The notes under the pieces are model-generated. The model saw only the letters and a program-made list of their open reading frames with translations. It had not been told where the DNA came from and did not search any database. A stretch of 64,000 bases of DNA from Paenibacillus sp. Root444D2 (lineage in GTDB: Bacteria; Bacillota; Bacilli; Paenibacillales; NBRC-103111), in NCBI RefSeq assembly GCF_001426375.1, contig NZ_LMEO01000023.1, positions 45,592 through 109,591 of the forward strand, read 5' to 3'. A program made the translations under genes and the position numbers. Below, in pieces: positions 17,742 through 26,863 of this stretch. Each line of letters starts with the position of its first letter. The first letter of the stretch is position 1.

Positions 17742-18719
17742 ATGGCGAAATATAAGGTAGTATTAACCAAAGAAACATGGCCTGCTGCCATGGAAAGAAT
17801 TGTACAGCATTGTGAGGTAAAGGTTTGGAAAGAAGCAGAACCGATCCCACGGACATTATTACTCGAATGGTTAAAAGATGCGGAGGGTTTATTCAGCACA
17901 GGTGATGTAAAGGTAGACGAAGATTTGTTGGCTAATGCACCTCAACTAAGAGTAGTAGCACAATCATCAGTAGGGTACGATAATATGGATATCGATGCCT
18001 GCACAAGGAGGGGAATCCCCTTCGGAAATACACCTGGTGTGCTAGTCGAAACAACGGCAGATTTAACCTTTGCCTTACTACTGAGCGCAGCTCGCCGAAT
18101 TCATGAATGTTGGGATTTCGTCAAATCAGGCCGTTGGGCAACTAATAACAACATTCCATTCGGTGTAGATTTATTTGGGAAAACTCTCGGTATCGTAGGC
18201 ATGGGAGATATCGGCTGCGCTGTAGCTAGGAGAGCTAGGGCGTGCGGACTGAACATTATTTACTATAACCGTACAAGGCGTATGGATGATCAGTTGCTTG
18301 AAGCGAGATATGTCGACTTTAGAGACTTGCTGCAAGAGTCCGACTTTATCATAACTCTCGTTCCTTTATCGAATAAAAGCCGGGGAATGTTTGGAGCGGA
18401 GGAGTTTGCGCAGATGAAGCCCTCAGCTTATTTTATCAATGCGGCACGCGGGCCTATCGTGAATACCGAGGCCCTTTACGAAGCATTGAAAAGCAAACAA
18501 ATTGCATATGCCGCATTGGATGTGACTGATCCAGAACCCATTGCGGGAGACCATCCGTTACTCAGCCTTTCGAATATCTTAATAACCCCGCATGTAGGTA
18601 GTGCAACTTACGAAACGAGAAATCGCATGGCCCATTTAGCTGTGGATAATTTATTAGCAGGTCTGGGTAGACAACCGCTTCCAACTTGTGTGAATCCAAC
18701 CGTTAATTATCCGAAGTAA
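17742..18719 (+). CDS. D-isomer-specific 2-hydroxyacid dehydrogenase (glyoxylate/ketogluconate reductase-like)
   Basis: 325 aa. Start at ATG 17742 after GGGAGGGGAG. Catalytic Arg in INAARGPIV, Glu in DPEPI, His in ITPHVGSATY; NAD(P) motif GIVGMGDIG. It resembles the GhrB/YvcT type rather than VanH. It follows the VanYZRS-like genes after an 87-nt gap and probably has its own promoter; a link to cell wall is not supported. Confidence 0.88.
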   Translation: MAKYKVVLTKETWPAAMERIVQHCEVKVWKEAEPIPRTLLLEWLKDAEGLFSTGDVKVDEDLLANAPQLRVVAQSSVGYDNMDIDACTRRGIPFGNTPGVLVETTADLTFALLLSAARRIHECWDFVKSGRWATNNNIPFGVDLFGKTLGIVGMGDIGCAVARRARACGLNIIYYNRTRRMDDQLLEARYVDFRDLLQESDFIITLVPLSNKSRGMFGAEEFAQMKPSAYFINAARGPIVNTEALYEALKSKQIAYAALDVTDPEPIAGDHPLLSLSNILITPHVGSATYETRNRMAHLAVDNLLAGLGRQPLPTCVNPTVNYPK

Positions 18720-19008
18720 GCCTTTTAAATGTAATTCTATTGGCTTCGCCTTTTATCAAAGGGCGAGGCTGTTTGCATTGTTTCCATGCATAACTATGGA
18801 GAAAAAAATGGATACTATGGTTAAAGGTGATATGTATGGAATTACCGGTTTCCGTTGATCTTTTCAGATCATAAAGCAAAAAGCTGCCATTGGCTTAATG
18901 GCAGCTTTTACTTTGTCAGTAGATAAGAAAGTATAAGTTTTATACTTTTGCTTCGCAGCTACCTTGACAAACACGCTCGTCCCAGAAGGACGACGAAGTC
19001 GCTTATCC
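18720..19008. other. intergenic gap with hairpins
   Basis: Convergent gap. A weak GC stem lies at 18742-18770, a strong hairpin at 18879-18909, and a 19-bp stretch (18923-18941) that recurs at 23923-23941. Nothing coding was seen. Confidence 0.4.
18879..18909. terminator. bidirectional terminator-like hairpin
   Basis: Perfect 13-bp arms AAAAGCTGCCATT / AATGGCAGCTTTT around a 5-nt loop; A-run on one side and T-run on the other, so it can act for both converging genes. Confidence 0.75.
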
Positions 19009-19959
19009 CTAGTCCACCAGTGTTTCCCCGTGTTTCAGCAGTTTAAGACGGCTTGAATCGAGCTCCCTTCTCCGCCAATCGGCCAACAACCGGTCGAGTG
19101 CTTCCTGCGGCGTATCATCGGCTAGCCGGAAAGCGCCATAATGCATCGGGATGAACGTCTCGGCCCCTACATCGAGGAATGCCTGAACCGCCTCCTCCGG
19201 CGAAACGTGCTGCATACCCATAAACCACTCCGGCTCGTATGCGCCGATCGGCATGAGAGCATAGTGAATACCCGGAAATCTCGCGCCGATATCGCGGAAG
19301 CCTTGGAAATATCCGCTGTCTCCGGCAAAATAAATCGCATCGTTCTTCTCCGCGCCATCCACTAATAACTCTGGTGAGCGATTGATCACCCAGCCTCCCC
19401 AAAGCGACTTGTTCGTATCCGTCAGCGTACGCCGAGTCCAATGCTGCGCTGGAACGAAATGAAACTCCAGCGGCCCGACCGTCGTCTTCCCCCACCAAGG
19501 CAGCTCGTGGACTGTACTCAGCCCAAGCCGCCTTATCTTCATGCCAAGTCCTTCAGGCACTAGGGCAACAGGCGAGCCTTTCAGCTTGCTCAATGATCCG
19601 ACGTGCAGGTGATCATAGTGCGAATGAGACAGCAAGACGATATCAACCGGCGGTATTTCATCGAGTGCAAGCCCTGGGGCCTCGAGCCTGCGGGCAAAGC
19701 CCATTCGGTTCGCCCATACCGGATCTGTAACGATCGTCAAACCAGCTATCTGCAGCAGGAAAGTCGAGTGTCCAATCCAGGTGATTGTTGTTTCGCTGCG
19801 GTTATGCAACAGGAGCTCTTGCTGCTTATGCTCCGCTTGGCCGATGCGTAAGGTGAGATCCTTGACTTTCCCTTTCCGTTCTTGCTGCCATCGGCGAATT
19901 TCCTTCCATGTTTTCACCTGCGCAGCTGGATCAGTATTGCTATAACGTTTGCGTGCCAT
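19009..19959 (-). CDS. MBL-fold metallo-hydrolase (NAPE-PLD/UlaG-like)
   Basis: 316 aa. The dinuclear metal motif is SHSHYDHLH (HxHxDH), preceded by ITWIGHSTFLLQ and followed by an AQHWTRR motif typical of N-acyl-phosphatidylethanolamine phospholipase D-like proteins, then YFAGDSGY and a C-terminal HYGAF. Cytosolic, no signal peptide. Standalone gene, divergent from the doxX gene. Substrate unknown. Confidence 0.87.
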   Translation of the reverse strand: MARKRYSNTDPAAQVKTWKEIRRWQQERKGKVKDLTLRIGQAEHKQQELLLHNRSETTITWIGHSTFLLQIAGLTIVTDPVWANRMGFARRLEAPGLALDEIPPVDIVLLSHSHYDHLHVGSLSKLKGSPVALVPEGLGMKIRRLGLSTVHELPWWGKTTVGPLEFHFVPAQHWTRRTLTDTNKSLWGGWVINRSPELLVDGAEKNDAIYFAGDSGYFQGFRDIGARFPGIHYALMPIGAYEPEWFMGMQHVSPEEAVQAFLDVGAETFIPMHYGAFRLADDTPQEALDRLLADWRRRELDSSRLKLLKHGETLVD

Positions 19960-20061
19960 AAATCGCTGCTCCCCTCATAAAGCCGCCATAAGTCCTTTGA
20001 AATAATATCTCCATACCTATTAAGATGTGGAATCTTATCATTTTTGTCAACTTTTAGTTGG

Positions 20062-20104
20062 TGTGATTTATCTCACATACCGGAAAGTTTTTTCGAAATA
20101 TAAT
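20062..20104 (+). promoter_or_regulatory. Fnr-type promoter of the doxX gene
   Basis: Perfect CRP/FNR palindrome TGTGATTTATCTCACA (20062-20077), then 21 nt to a consensus -10 TATAAT (20099-20104). The palindrome centre is about 41.5 nt before the predicted start site, as in class II Fnr-activated promoters. The window encodes an Fnr (28884-29579). Confidence 0.8.
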
Positions 20105-20137
20105 GATGACAGAAAAGAAAAAAAGGAGATGGTTCAA

Positions 20138-20662
20138 ATGATGAAATGGTTAAGGGGAAATCGTTACGCGGCGATGATGTTGGCGATTATTCGTTTGTAT
20201 GTGGGTTGGCAGTGGATGACAGCGGGATGGCATAAAATCACCGGGGCAAAGCCATTTGACGCAGCGGGTTATTTGAAAGGCGCAATTGCGAAACCAGTCC
20301 TTGAATCGGGAACTACGGATATGGTTTACGCGAATTACGTGGCTTTCTTGAAAAGCTTTGCCCTCCCCAATGTGGGCGTCTTCAATACGTTAGTTCCTTG
20401 GGGGGAATTGTTAGTTGGTTTGGGTTTGATACTTGGCGCACTGACTACTACAGCCATATTCTTTGGATTATTAATGAACTTTATGTATATGTTCGCTGGA
20501 ACGGTTAGCAGCAACCCATGGTTAGTACTTCTTGGATTCTTTATCATCGCCGCAGGTGCTAACGCAGGCAAGTTCGGCGTTGACCATCTGATCCTTCCGT
20601 ATCTTCACAAATGGTTTGATAAAATGATCGATAGACTCCATTTGAAGCCAAAATATAAATAA
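20138..20662 (+). CDS. DoxX-family membrane protein
   Basis: 174 aa; start at the first ATG of ATGATG with AAAGGAGA 8 nt upstream. Four membrane helices; the segments RLYVGWQWMTAGWHKI and FNTLVPWGELLVGLGLILG are the DoxX/DoxD signature. Related proteins couple thiosulfate or quinone redox reactions at the membrane, but a specific substrate is not established. Expression is probably induced by oxygen limitation through the Fnr site upstream. Followed by a terminator, so monocistronic. Confidence 0.88.
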   Translation: MMKWLRGNRYAAMMLAIIRLYVGWQWMTAGWHKITGAKPFDAAGYLKGAIAKPVLESGTTDMVYANYVAFLKSFALPNVGVFNTLVPWGELLVGLGLILGALTTTAIFFGLLMNFMYMFAGTVSSNPWLVLLGFFIIAAGANAGKFGVDHLILPYLHKWFDKMIDRLHLKPKYK

Positions 20663-20716
20663 GTGTGCACAATGGAGCAGATAATTTTCAAAGGACGTTC
20701 ATATATGCCAAAAGAA

Positions 20717-20760
20717 CCTACTCTTTGACTCAGTTCGCTGAAGAAGAGTAGGTGTTTTTT
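20717..20760 (+). terminator. terminator between doxX and mobA
   Basis: Stem CCTACTCTT / AAGAGTAGG (20717-20725 and 20744-20752) followed by TG and a run of T to 20760. Confidence 0.85.
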
Positions 20761-20797
20761 TCTCAAAACAAAACGGGATAGAGGGAGTGTGATAGTG

Positions 20798-21403
20798 ATG
20801 CTTACAGGTGTCATTTTGGCTGGTGGAGCAAACCGTCGAATGAATGGAGAACTGAAAGCATTACTTCCATTTGGTGGACAGCCTCTCATTGTTCGCCAAG
20901 TGGATCGAATGAAGATATTGTGTGATGAAATCATTGTTGTAACCAACGATCCCAAGTCGTATCTGCCTATTCTGGATCGTTCGGTACGGATCATTACCGA
21001 TTTTCACACCGGCTATGGACCGCTTGGGGGCATGCATGCGGGATTGTCGCTAGCTAAGCATTCATCGGTCTGGGTTGTTGGTTGTGATATGCCTTTTATT
21101 TCGTACAAAGCGGCCGAACTTTTGTGGAACAGAAAGCGGGAAGGCATTGAGGCTGTAGTTCCTCTTGTATCGGGTAAATTAGTTCCCCTGCATGGGATTT
21201 TTGATCGAGAATGCAAGACTAAGATTCTTCCTCTGCTGGGTAAAGGTGAAACTCGGATTTCAGCTTTACTGGAACATATTTTCTGGAGTGAGTTAGAGGG
21301 TGAATATTTGCAGAAGAATGGCGTCGATCTGAAATTCATTTCGAGCATCAAGACCATGGAAGATTATGAAGCTTTCCAACACACCGTGAAGCCGGGAATG
21401 TAA
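20798..21403 (+). CDS. mobA: molybdenum cofactor guanylyltransferase
   Basis: 201 aa. MobA attaches GMP to molybdopterin. N-terminal nucleotide-binding motif LAGGANRRMNGELKALLPFGG, later GPLGGMHAGL and CDMPFIS. Start at ATG 20798 with GGGAG 10 nt upstream; GTG codons at 20789 and 20795 are alternatives. Bis-MGD is needed by nitrate reductase and formate dehydrogenase; none is in the window, but modBA and fnr are, which points to one elsewhere. It lies between doxX and the ba3 oxidase genes, each with its own Fnr-type site. Confidence 0.88.
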   Translation: MLTGVILAGGANRRMNGELKALLPFGGQPLIVRQVDRMKILCDEIIVVTNDPKSYLPILDRSVRIITDFHTGYGPLGGMHAGLSLAKHSSVWVVGCDMPFISYKAAELLWNRKREGIEAVVPLVSGKLVPLHGIFDRECKTKILPLLGKGETRISALLEHIFWSELEGEYLQKNGVDLKFISSIKTMEDYEAFQHTVKPGM

Positions 21404-21448
21404 GGAATTGTGCCATTTTTGACCACTTAGGATTTTTCACATACGGAA

Positions 21449-21491
21449 TGTGACATATATCATAGTTGCCTCTGAAGAATGCTCCTAGAAT
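21449..21491 (+). promoter_or_regulatory. Fnr-type promoter of the ba3 oxidase operon
   Basis: TGTGACATATATCATA at 21449-21464 matches TGTGA-N6-TCACA with one mismatch. A -10 box TAGAAT lies 21 nt further at 21486-21491. Same geometry as the doxX and hemerythrin promoters. Confidence 0.65.
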
Positions 21492-21528
21492 GAGGATAGC
21501 TGGATTTTAAGATGGAGGTGGGTCTGAA

Positions 21529-21690
21529 ATGAGTATTAGAAAGTTAAGTAATGAGCAGCCCGAACAAATGAGAACAAAGGCGGAACAAGAGCCAGTATTG
21601 AAAGGCACATTTGCCTCGGTCATGCTGCTCGGAGCTTTTCTGGCCATAACCTGGGCCGCTGTATTTCTATTATTTCTGTACAGACAGTAG
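21529..21690 (+). CDS. cytochrome c oxidase subunit 2A (ba3-type oxidase)
   Basis: 53 aa. A charged N-terminus (about 25 residues), then one membrane helix, TFASVMLLGAFLAITWAAVF, and a short tail. This is the size and layout of subunit IIa of ba3-type oxidases. GGAGGTGGGT precedes the ATG. It is immediately followed by subunits II and I. Confidence 0.85.
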   Translation: MSIRKLSNEQPEQMRTKAEQEPVLKGTFASVMLLGAFLAITWAAVFLLFLYRQ

Positions 21691-21724
21691 TTCATTTCAC
21701 GATTAGAAAAGGGTGGTTTAAGCC

Positions 21725-22195
21725 ATGCATATTCATAAACTGGAGAAAATTTGGCTAGCAATTGGCATCAGCATGCTGTTCGTGTTCCTTGGCGTTTTGG
21801 GTGTTTCTGCGTTTGCCATGGGGGTAAAACCGCCAAGTGAGCATCACCATCGGATTGATCCTGCGAAAGTAACAGAGACAGCACCTTTTGACAAACTAGG
21901 ATTGTATAAGACCGGAGAAAAAGAATACGAAGCGGTGATGACCGCTTTTACATTCGGATATGCCCCAGACAAAATGGAAGTTCCTGTTGGTGCAACGGTC
22001 AAATTTATAGTAACGAGCCAGGATGTCGTTCACGGCTTCGAAATTCCAGGAACGAACGTAAATATGATGATTGTTCCAGGCGAAATCAGCCAAGTATCGC
22101 ATACGTTTACGAAACCAGGTGAGTACCTTATCTTGTGCAACGAATATTGCGGCGGAGCGCATGAATATATGAAAACGACCATTATCGTGAAATGA
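21725..22195 (+). CDS. cbaB: cytochrome c oxidase subunit II, ba3 type (CuA domain)
   Basis: 156 aa, the short ba3-type subunit II. One N-terminal anchor (residues 8-32), then a cupredoxin domain with CuA ligands: His in VVHGFEIPG and CNEYCGGAHEYM (two Cys, His, Met). It receives electrons from cytochrome c and passes them to subunit I. 30 nt before subunit I. Confidence 0.93.
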   Translation: MHIHKLEKIWLAIGISMLFVFLGVLGVSAFAMGVKPPSEHHHRIDPAKVTETAPFDKLGLYKTGEKEYEAVMTAFTFGYAPDKMEVPVGATVKFIVTSQDVVHGFEIPGTNVNMMIVPGEISQVSHTFTKPGEYLILCNEYCGGAHEYMKTTIIVK

Positions 22196-22225
22196 CGGGA
22201 AAAAGCATAGAAGGGGGAAGTCTGC

Positions 22226-23869
22226 ATGTTTGAAAATAAATTCGATCTCAAAGACGGGAAGCTGGTCGTTGCGCACATCATCGTGGCTTTCCTTGCACTG
22301 CTCATCGGAGGGATCGCGGGACTGCTGCAAACGTTAGTGAAGAGCGGGACGGTTAAGCTGCCATACGGCATCGGTTATTATGAATTGCTGACAGCGCATG
22401 GCGTTTTGATGGCGATCGTATTTACGACCTATTTTATTATAGGCTTTCTATACTCTGGCATTTCATACACGTTAGGCGGAAAGCTGCTTCCGATTGTTAA
22501 CCGTATGGGATGGCTTGGATTTGGTTTAATGACGGTGGGAACAGCCCTCGGGGTAGCGATGGTTTTGACAGGAAAAGCGAGCGTGCTGTATACGTTCTAC
22601 GCACCCATGAAAGCTTCTCCTTACTTTTACATCGGATTAGCCCTGTTGGTGGTAGGAAGCTGGATTAGCGGGTGGGGCATCTTCTATCAACTGAAGTATT
22701 GGAAAAAGACGCATCAAGGCAAGCTCTCTCCGTTGTTTGCATTTATGGCGGTTATCACGTTCCTTATGTGGCAAATTGCTACCATCGGTGTTGCTGCCGA
22801 GGTGCTGATTCAGCTTATTCCATGGTCTTTCGGATGGGTGGAAACGATTAATGTGATGCTCAGCCGTACTCTGTTCTGGTACTTCGGCCATCCGCTCGTC
22901 TATTTCTGGTTAATGCCTGCCTATATGTGCTGGTATGTGATTATTCCGAAAATTATCGGAGGCAAAATCTACAGTGACGCGCTCGCCAGATTGTCATTTA
23001 TCCTCCTTCTGCTGTTTTCGATTCCGGTTGGCTTTCATCATCAATTGATGGAGCCTGGCATTAGTTCATTCTGGAAGTACCTGCAGGTTGTCTTGACCTT
23101 CATGGTGGTCGTTCCGTCGCTGATGACCGCATTTTCGTTATTTGCAACGTTTGAGATCAATGGTCGTGCCAAAGGAGCTAAAGGGCTGTTCGGTTGGATA
23201 AAAGTCATGCCATGGAAAGATGTGCGATTCTTCGCGCCATTCCTGGGTATGCTGATCTTTATTCCAGCTGGCGCAGGCGGTTTAATCAACGCAAGTAATC
23301 AAATGAACGCAGTGGTTCATAATACATTATGGGTAACGGGGCACTTTCACTTGACGGTTGCGACTAGTGTAGCACTTACGTTCTTCGGAATTACGTACTG
23401 GCTGCTTCCAGCCGTTACGGGCCGTGTGCTTACTAAGCGTATGAACAAGCTTGGAATTATTCAAACGATCATTTGGTGTGTAGGCATGTTCTTTATGTCT
23501 GGTGCGATGCACCTTGTCGGATTATTCGGTGCTCCGCGGAGAACGGCATTCACGACCTACGAAGGGAATGCGGATGCGGCAAGTTGGATGCCATATTATG
23601 TATTTATGGCTATTGGCGGTACGGTACTATTCATTGGCGTGTTGTTGATGGTGTACAATGTCTTCGCCCTGCTTCGGGCACCAAAGGGTGTGACAGAGTA
23701 TCCAATCGGCGAAGCGATGGAACAAGCGGGAGAGACTCCGGCCTACTTGGATCGTTGGAGTGTGTGGATCAGCTTATCGGTGGCACTGATATTGATTGCT
23801 TATACAGTACCGTTAATGGATATGATTATGCATCCAGGCGTCGGTTCCAAAGGGTTTATCACTTGGTAA
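22226..23869 (+). CDS. cbaA: cytochrome c oxidase subunit I, ba3 type
   Basis: 547 aa, about 13 membrane helices. Heme ligand His in LLTAHGVLMAIVFTTYF; CuB-Tyr motif FGHPLVYFWLMPAYM (His-Tyr pair); TGHFHLTVATSVALTFFG (heme a3 and a ligands). AAGGGGG precedes the ATG. High-affinity B-type proton-pumping terminal oxidase for low oxygen, matching the Fnr-like site before the operon. Followed by a terminator. Confidence 0.94.
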   Translation: MFENKFDLKDGKLVVAHIIVAFLALLIGGIAGLLQTLVKSGTVKLPYGIGYYELLTAHGVLMAIVFTTYFIIGFLYSGISYTLGGKLLPIVNRMGWLGFGLMTVGTALGVAMVLTGKASVLYTFYAPMKASPYFYIGLALLVVGSWISGWGIFYQLKYWKKTHQGKLSPLFAFMAVITFLMWQIATIGVAAEVLIQLIPWSFGWVETINVMLSRTLFWYFGHPLVYFWLMPAYMCWYVIIPKIIGGKIYSDALARLSFILLLLFSIPVGFHHQLMEPGISSFWKYLQVVLTFMVVVPSLMTAFSLFATFEINGRAKGAKGLFGWIKVMPWKDVRFFAPFLGMLIFIPAGAGGLINASNQMNAVVHNTLWVTGHFHLTVATSVALTFFGITYWLLPAVTGRVLTKRMNKLGIIQTIIWCVGMFFMSGAMHLVGLFGAPRRTAFTTYEGNADAASWMPYYVFMAIGGTVLFIGVLLMVYNVFALLRAPKGVTEYPIGEAMEQAGETPAYLDRWSVWISLSVALILIAYTVPLMDMIMHPGVGSKGFITW

Positions 23870-23877
23870 AAGGTAAG

Positions 23878-23917
23878 AAGCACCGGACTTTATGTGAATA
23901 AAAGCTGGTGCTTTTTT
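23878..23917 (+). terminator. terminator after ba3 oxidase genes
   Basis: Stem AAGCACC / GGTGCTT (23878-23884 and 23907-23913) followed by TTTT, just after the subunit I stop. Confidence 0.8.
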
Positions 23918-23922
23918 ACCAC

Positions 23923-23964
23923 ATAAGAAAGTATAAGTTTTCGGTTCCCGAAAACTGCTTTCTT
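23923..23964. repeat. hairpin repeat carrying a 19-bp sequence shared with 18923-18941
   Basis: The sequence ATAAGAAAGTATAAGTTTT (23923-23941) also occurs at 18923-18941. Here it forms the left part of a nested hairpin: AAGAAAG pairs with CTTTCTT (23958-23964) and AGTTTTCGG with CCGAAAACT (23948-23956). Likely a dispersed intergenic element. Confidence 0.6.
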
Positions 23965-24002
23965 GAAATGAGGCTGGAAAATAGGGACCTGGAGGGGTAA
24001 CA

Positions 24003-24308
24003 ATGTTTCTAGATGTTCGAGTTTTCGACGGACAGGTGAATATAACGCCTAGGGGTAAAATTTATGTGGACGAAGCAACGATCATAAGGGAGAAGCTGTT
24101 TCCTTATTTGGACAAAGGCTGTAAGCAATTTGTTTTTAACTTATGCGAGGTGGACTATATCGATAGTTCCGGACTTGGTGTACTGGTTGCGCTTCAGAAG
24201 AGAGCTCATCTTAACGGCGGCGGGGTGGTCATTAAGGGTTTACAGGGGGATGTCAAAGAACTATTCGAGCTGACTCGATTAACGAATATTTTTGAAATCC
24301 ATCCCTGA
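24003..24308 (+). CDS. STAS-domain anti-sigma-factor antagonist
   Basis: 101 aa, one STAS domain. The phospho-acceptor site is in VDYIDSSGLGVLVALQK (the Ser of DSSG), normally phosphorylated by an RsbW/SpoIIAB-like kinase. No such kinase is adjacent. GGAGGGG precedes the ATG. Likely part of a partner-switching pathway; partner unknown. The next gene is a c-di-GMP protein 54 nt on. Confidence 0.87.
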   Translation: MFLDVRVFDGQVNITPRGKIYVDEATIIREKLFPYLDKGCKQFVFNLCEVDYIDSSGLGVLVALQKRAHLNGGGVVIKGLQGDVKELFELTRLTNIFEIHP

Positions 24309-24362
24309 TTTTGCCATATGTACATGTGAAACAAGTCGCTGACCTGGGGGTGATAATCGGAC

Positions 24363-26408
24363 ATGAAAGATAAGCTGCGGCTTTATGCACGTGTATTTAA
24401 AAAAGTGATGGAATCCATCATGATAACAGATTCAGGAGGTGTTATCCTATCGGTTAATCCAGCATTTACAACGACGACCGGGTATACGGAGGAGGAAGTG
24501 GTGGGTCAAACGCCGCGTATTTTGTACTCCGGTAAACAAAACCCTGAGTTCTATATTCATATGTGGGCAACGATTCATGAAACGGGTGGCTGGAAGGGCG
24601 AGATATGGAACCGACGGAAGAACGGGGACCTATATCTCGAATGGTTGACGATCAGTACTGTGAGAGATAAGCAGGGCAAAATATCTAATTATGTAGGTAT
24701 TTTCATGGACATAACGGAGCGCAAGAAGTCTGAGGAAAAATTGCAGCTGCACGCCAGAGTATTCGAAACTGCGAGTGAAGGGATCATGATTACGGATACA
24801 AAAGGATGGATATTATCGGTCAATCCGGCGTTTTCCGAAACAACCGGGTATACGGAAGCTGAGGCTTTAGGTCGAACTCCGCGCCTGTTGCATTCCGGCG
24901 TGCAGGATGCCGAATTTCATATTCAAATGTGGGCATCGATTCATGAAACGGGCAGCTGGCAGGGCGAGGTCTGGAATAAGCGAAAGAATGGGGAAATCTA
25001 TCCGGAATGGCTGACGATTAATACGGTTAGAAATGAGAACGGTAAAATCTCCAATTATGTCGGGGTTTTCACGGATATTACAGAGCGTAAGCTATCGGAA
25101 GAGAATTTGAAATATTTGGCCCATTATGATGTATTGACCGGGCTCCCGAATCGATTTCTATTTCATGACCGACTGAGTCAGGCGATTGTGCAGGCCAATC
25201 GTCAAGGCCACTGGGCTGCCCTGATGTTTATTGATCTCGACCATTTCAAACTGATTAACGATACATTGGGACATGCAGTTGGAGATCAACTGCTGAAGAA
25301 TGCTGGCAAACGGCTGGAGAGCTGCGTTCGAACCGGCGATACAGTATCAAGATTGGGCGGTGATGAATTTACGGTTATTCTCCCCCACATTGATGAAACC
25401 GAAGATGCGCTGCTTGTAGCGCAGAAAATACTGGAGGAGCTGGCCCTTCCTTTCTTCCTAGCTGAGCAGGAGCTGTTTATAACAGCAAGTATTGGAATTA
25501 GCATTTATCCCTTGAATGGAGAAGATAGCGAAACCTTAATCAAACAAGCCGATTCGGCCATGTATCGCGCCAAGGAACAATCCAACAATTATCAGTTGTA
25601 CACTTCCAATATGAACGCAACCTTCTACCGGAAAATGAAACTGGAGAACGGGTTACGAAAAGCATTGGAAAAAGACCAATTAAGAATTGTGTACCAGCCG
25701 CAAATGGATATTCAAACGGGCCGGATCAACGGCATAGAAGCCTTGCTTCGCTGGCAGCACCCCGAGATGGGAATGGTGCCGCCGAACGAATTTATTCAGA
25801 TCGTAGAGGAAAATGGTCAAATTGTCGAAATAGGAGAATGGGTGCTGCGGAGTGTTTGTGAGCAGAATAAGGCCTGGCAATTGGCAGGCTATCCCCCCTT
25901 GAAATGTGCTATCAATCTGTCGCCTCGATAGTTCAAAAATAAGAATTTGATTGAAACGGTCAAACAGATATTGAAGGAAACGGAACAAGATCCGAGTTAT
26001 CTATGCTTTGAAATTACGGAAAGCATCAGCATACACCAAATTGAGTCGGTACTGACGGTTCTGCATAATTTTAAAGAGATCGGGGTGGAATTAGCTATTG
26101 ATGATTTTGGCAAGGGACATTCCGCTTTGAGTTATTTGAAAAAGTATCCCATTGATATATTGAAAATTGATAAATGCTTCGTTCAGGGTATTGAAATGGA
26201 TCGAGGGAACGCCTCGATTGCCAAGGCTGTGATTGATATGGCCCACGGTTTGGGGCTCCGAGTGATTGCTGAGGGTGTGGAAACGGAAGATCAACTGGCT
26301 TTTCTCAAGGACCTCCATTGTGATTCTATCCAAGGCTATTGGTTAAGCCGACCGCTGCCTCCCGAAGGGATCGAAGTCTTCTTCTGTGATGAGCTTATTT
26401 TTGGATAG
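24363..26408 (+). pseudogene. PAS-PAS-GGDEF-EAL c-di-GMP protein interrupted by an in-frame TAG
   Basis: Two PAS domains (about residues 5-120 and 130-245) sharing a WATIHETG-x-W-x-GE motif, then GGDEF (canonical GGDEF in RLGGDEFTVI near residue 332) and EAL (GIEALLRW near residue 457). A TAG at 25929-25931 stops translation in NLSPR*FKNKNL, and the same frame continues to 26408 with ITES, IDDFGKGHSALSYL, LKIDKCF and AEGVETEDQ, the rest of EAL. The family has Gln there (NLSRRQF in the REC-EAL protein at 46458), so one C-to-T change explains it. The 522-aa product would keep diguanylate cyclase but lose phosphodiesterase activity. Confidence 0.8.
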
Positions 26409-26432
26409 ATAGCATTAAACCACCTTACAACG

Positions 26433-26703
26433 GGTAGGGATAACTCCAAAAATTGATTTTTAGAGTCGTCGTTAAGCCATGTTACGAAGGGTTATTGGGT
26501 ATAGTGGTTACCAATGTTGTATTTCCTACAACAATTCACACGCCTAAGGGCTATTTTGCAACTTGAAGTTGCAGTTTGTACAACATTTCGAGCCCATTTG
26601 TTAAGAAATGGCCAGTTTAGGACTAAATTGTTGTACATGATGCAACAATGAATGCAGAGAGGCGAGATTTAGGCAGCAATTGTTGCACTTTTTACAACAT
26701 CAC
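26433..26703 (+). repeat. dispersed ~270-bp repeat, copy A, built of TGTTGTA palindromes
   Basis: Aligns by eye in inverted orientation to 44756-45022. Shared landmarks include AACTCC near the start, TTTTAGAGTCGT, ACAACAATTCACACGCC, a GCAACTTGAAGTTGCA-like stem, ATTTGTT...GAAATGGCC and a closing GGCAGCAATTGTTGCA followed by ACAACATC. Several TGTTGTA...TACAACA hairpins lie within. No ORF or terminal repeat was found. Confidence 0.75.
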
Positions 26704-26797
26704 TCACTCGTAAGCTTGCGTTGCAGCCACCCGCCACTCTCAACTAAGGACGTCGTAATCGGTAATTACATGATTGCCAAAGGTTGACTAAGCGTAA

Positions 26798-26841
26798 AAG
26801 CCTTCCTACATGCTACAGCAGTGCATGTAGGAAGGTTATTT
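26798..26841. terminator. terminator downstream of the chemoreceptor gene
   Basis: 13-bp stem CCTTCCTACATGC / GCATGTAGGAAGG with a 9-nt loop, flanked by A-rich and T-rich ends; can serve the minus-strand chemoreceptor gene, and possibly the EAL gene. Confidence 0.8.
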
Positions 26842-26863
26842 TCATCCAAGAACAGAGGCCGAT

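Larger units (their letters stand above)
26409..26863. other. intergenic gap with dispersed repeat copy A
   Basis: 455 bp without a gene. It holds the ~270-bp repeat copy A (26433-26703) and the strong hairpin at 26798-26841. No ORF with a ribosome binding site was seen. Confidence 0.55.

Noticed and set aside
17742..18719. VanH D-lactate dehydrogenase as part of a full van operon
   Set aside because: Motifs fit GhrB/YvcT-like 2-hydroxyacid dehydrogenases better and no VanA/VanX homologue follows.
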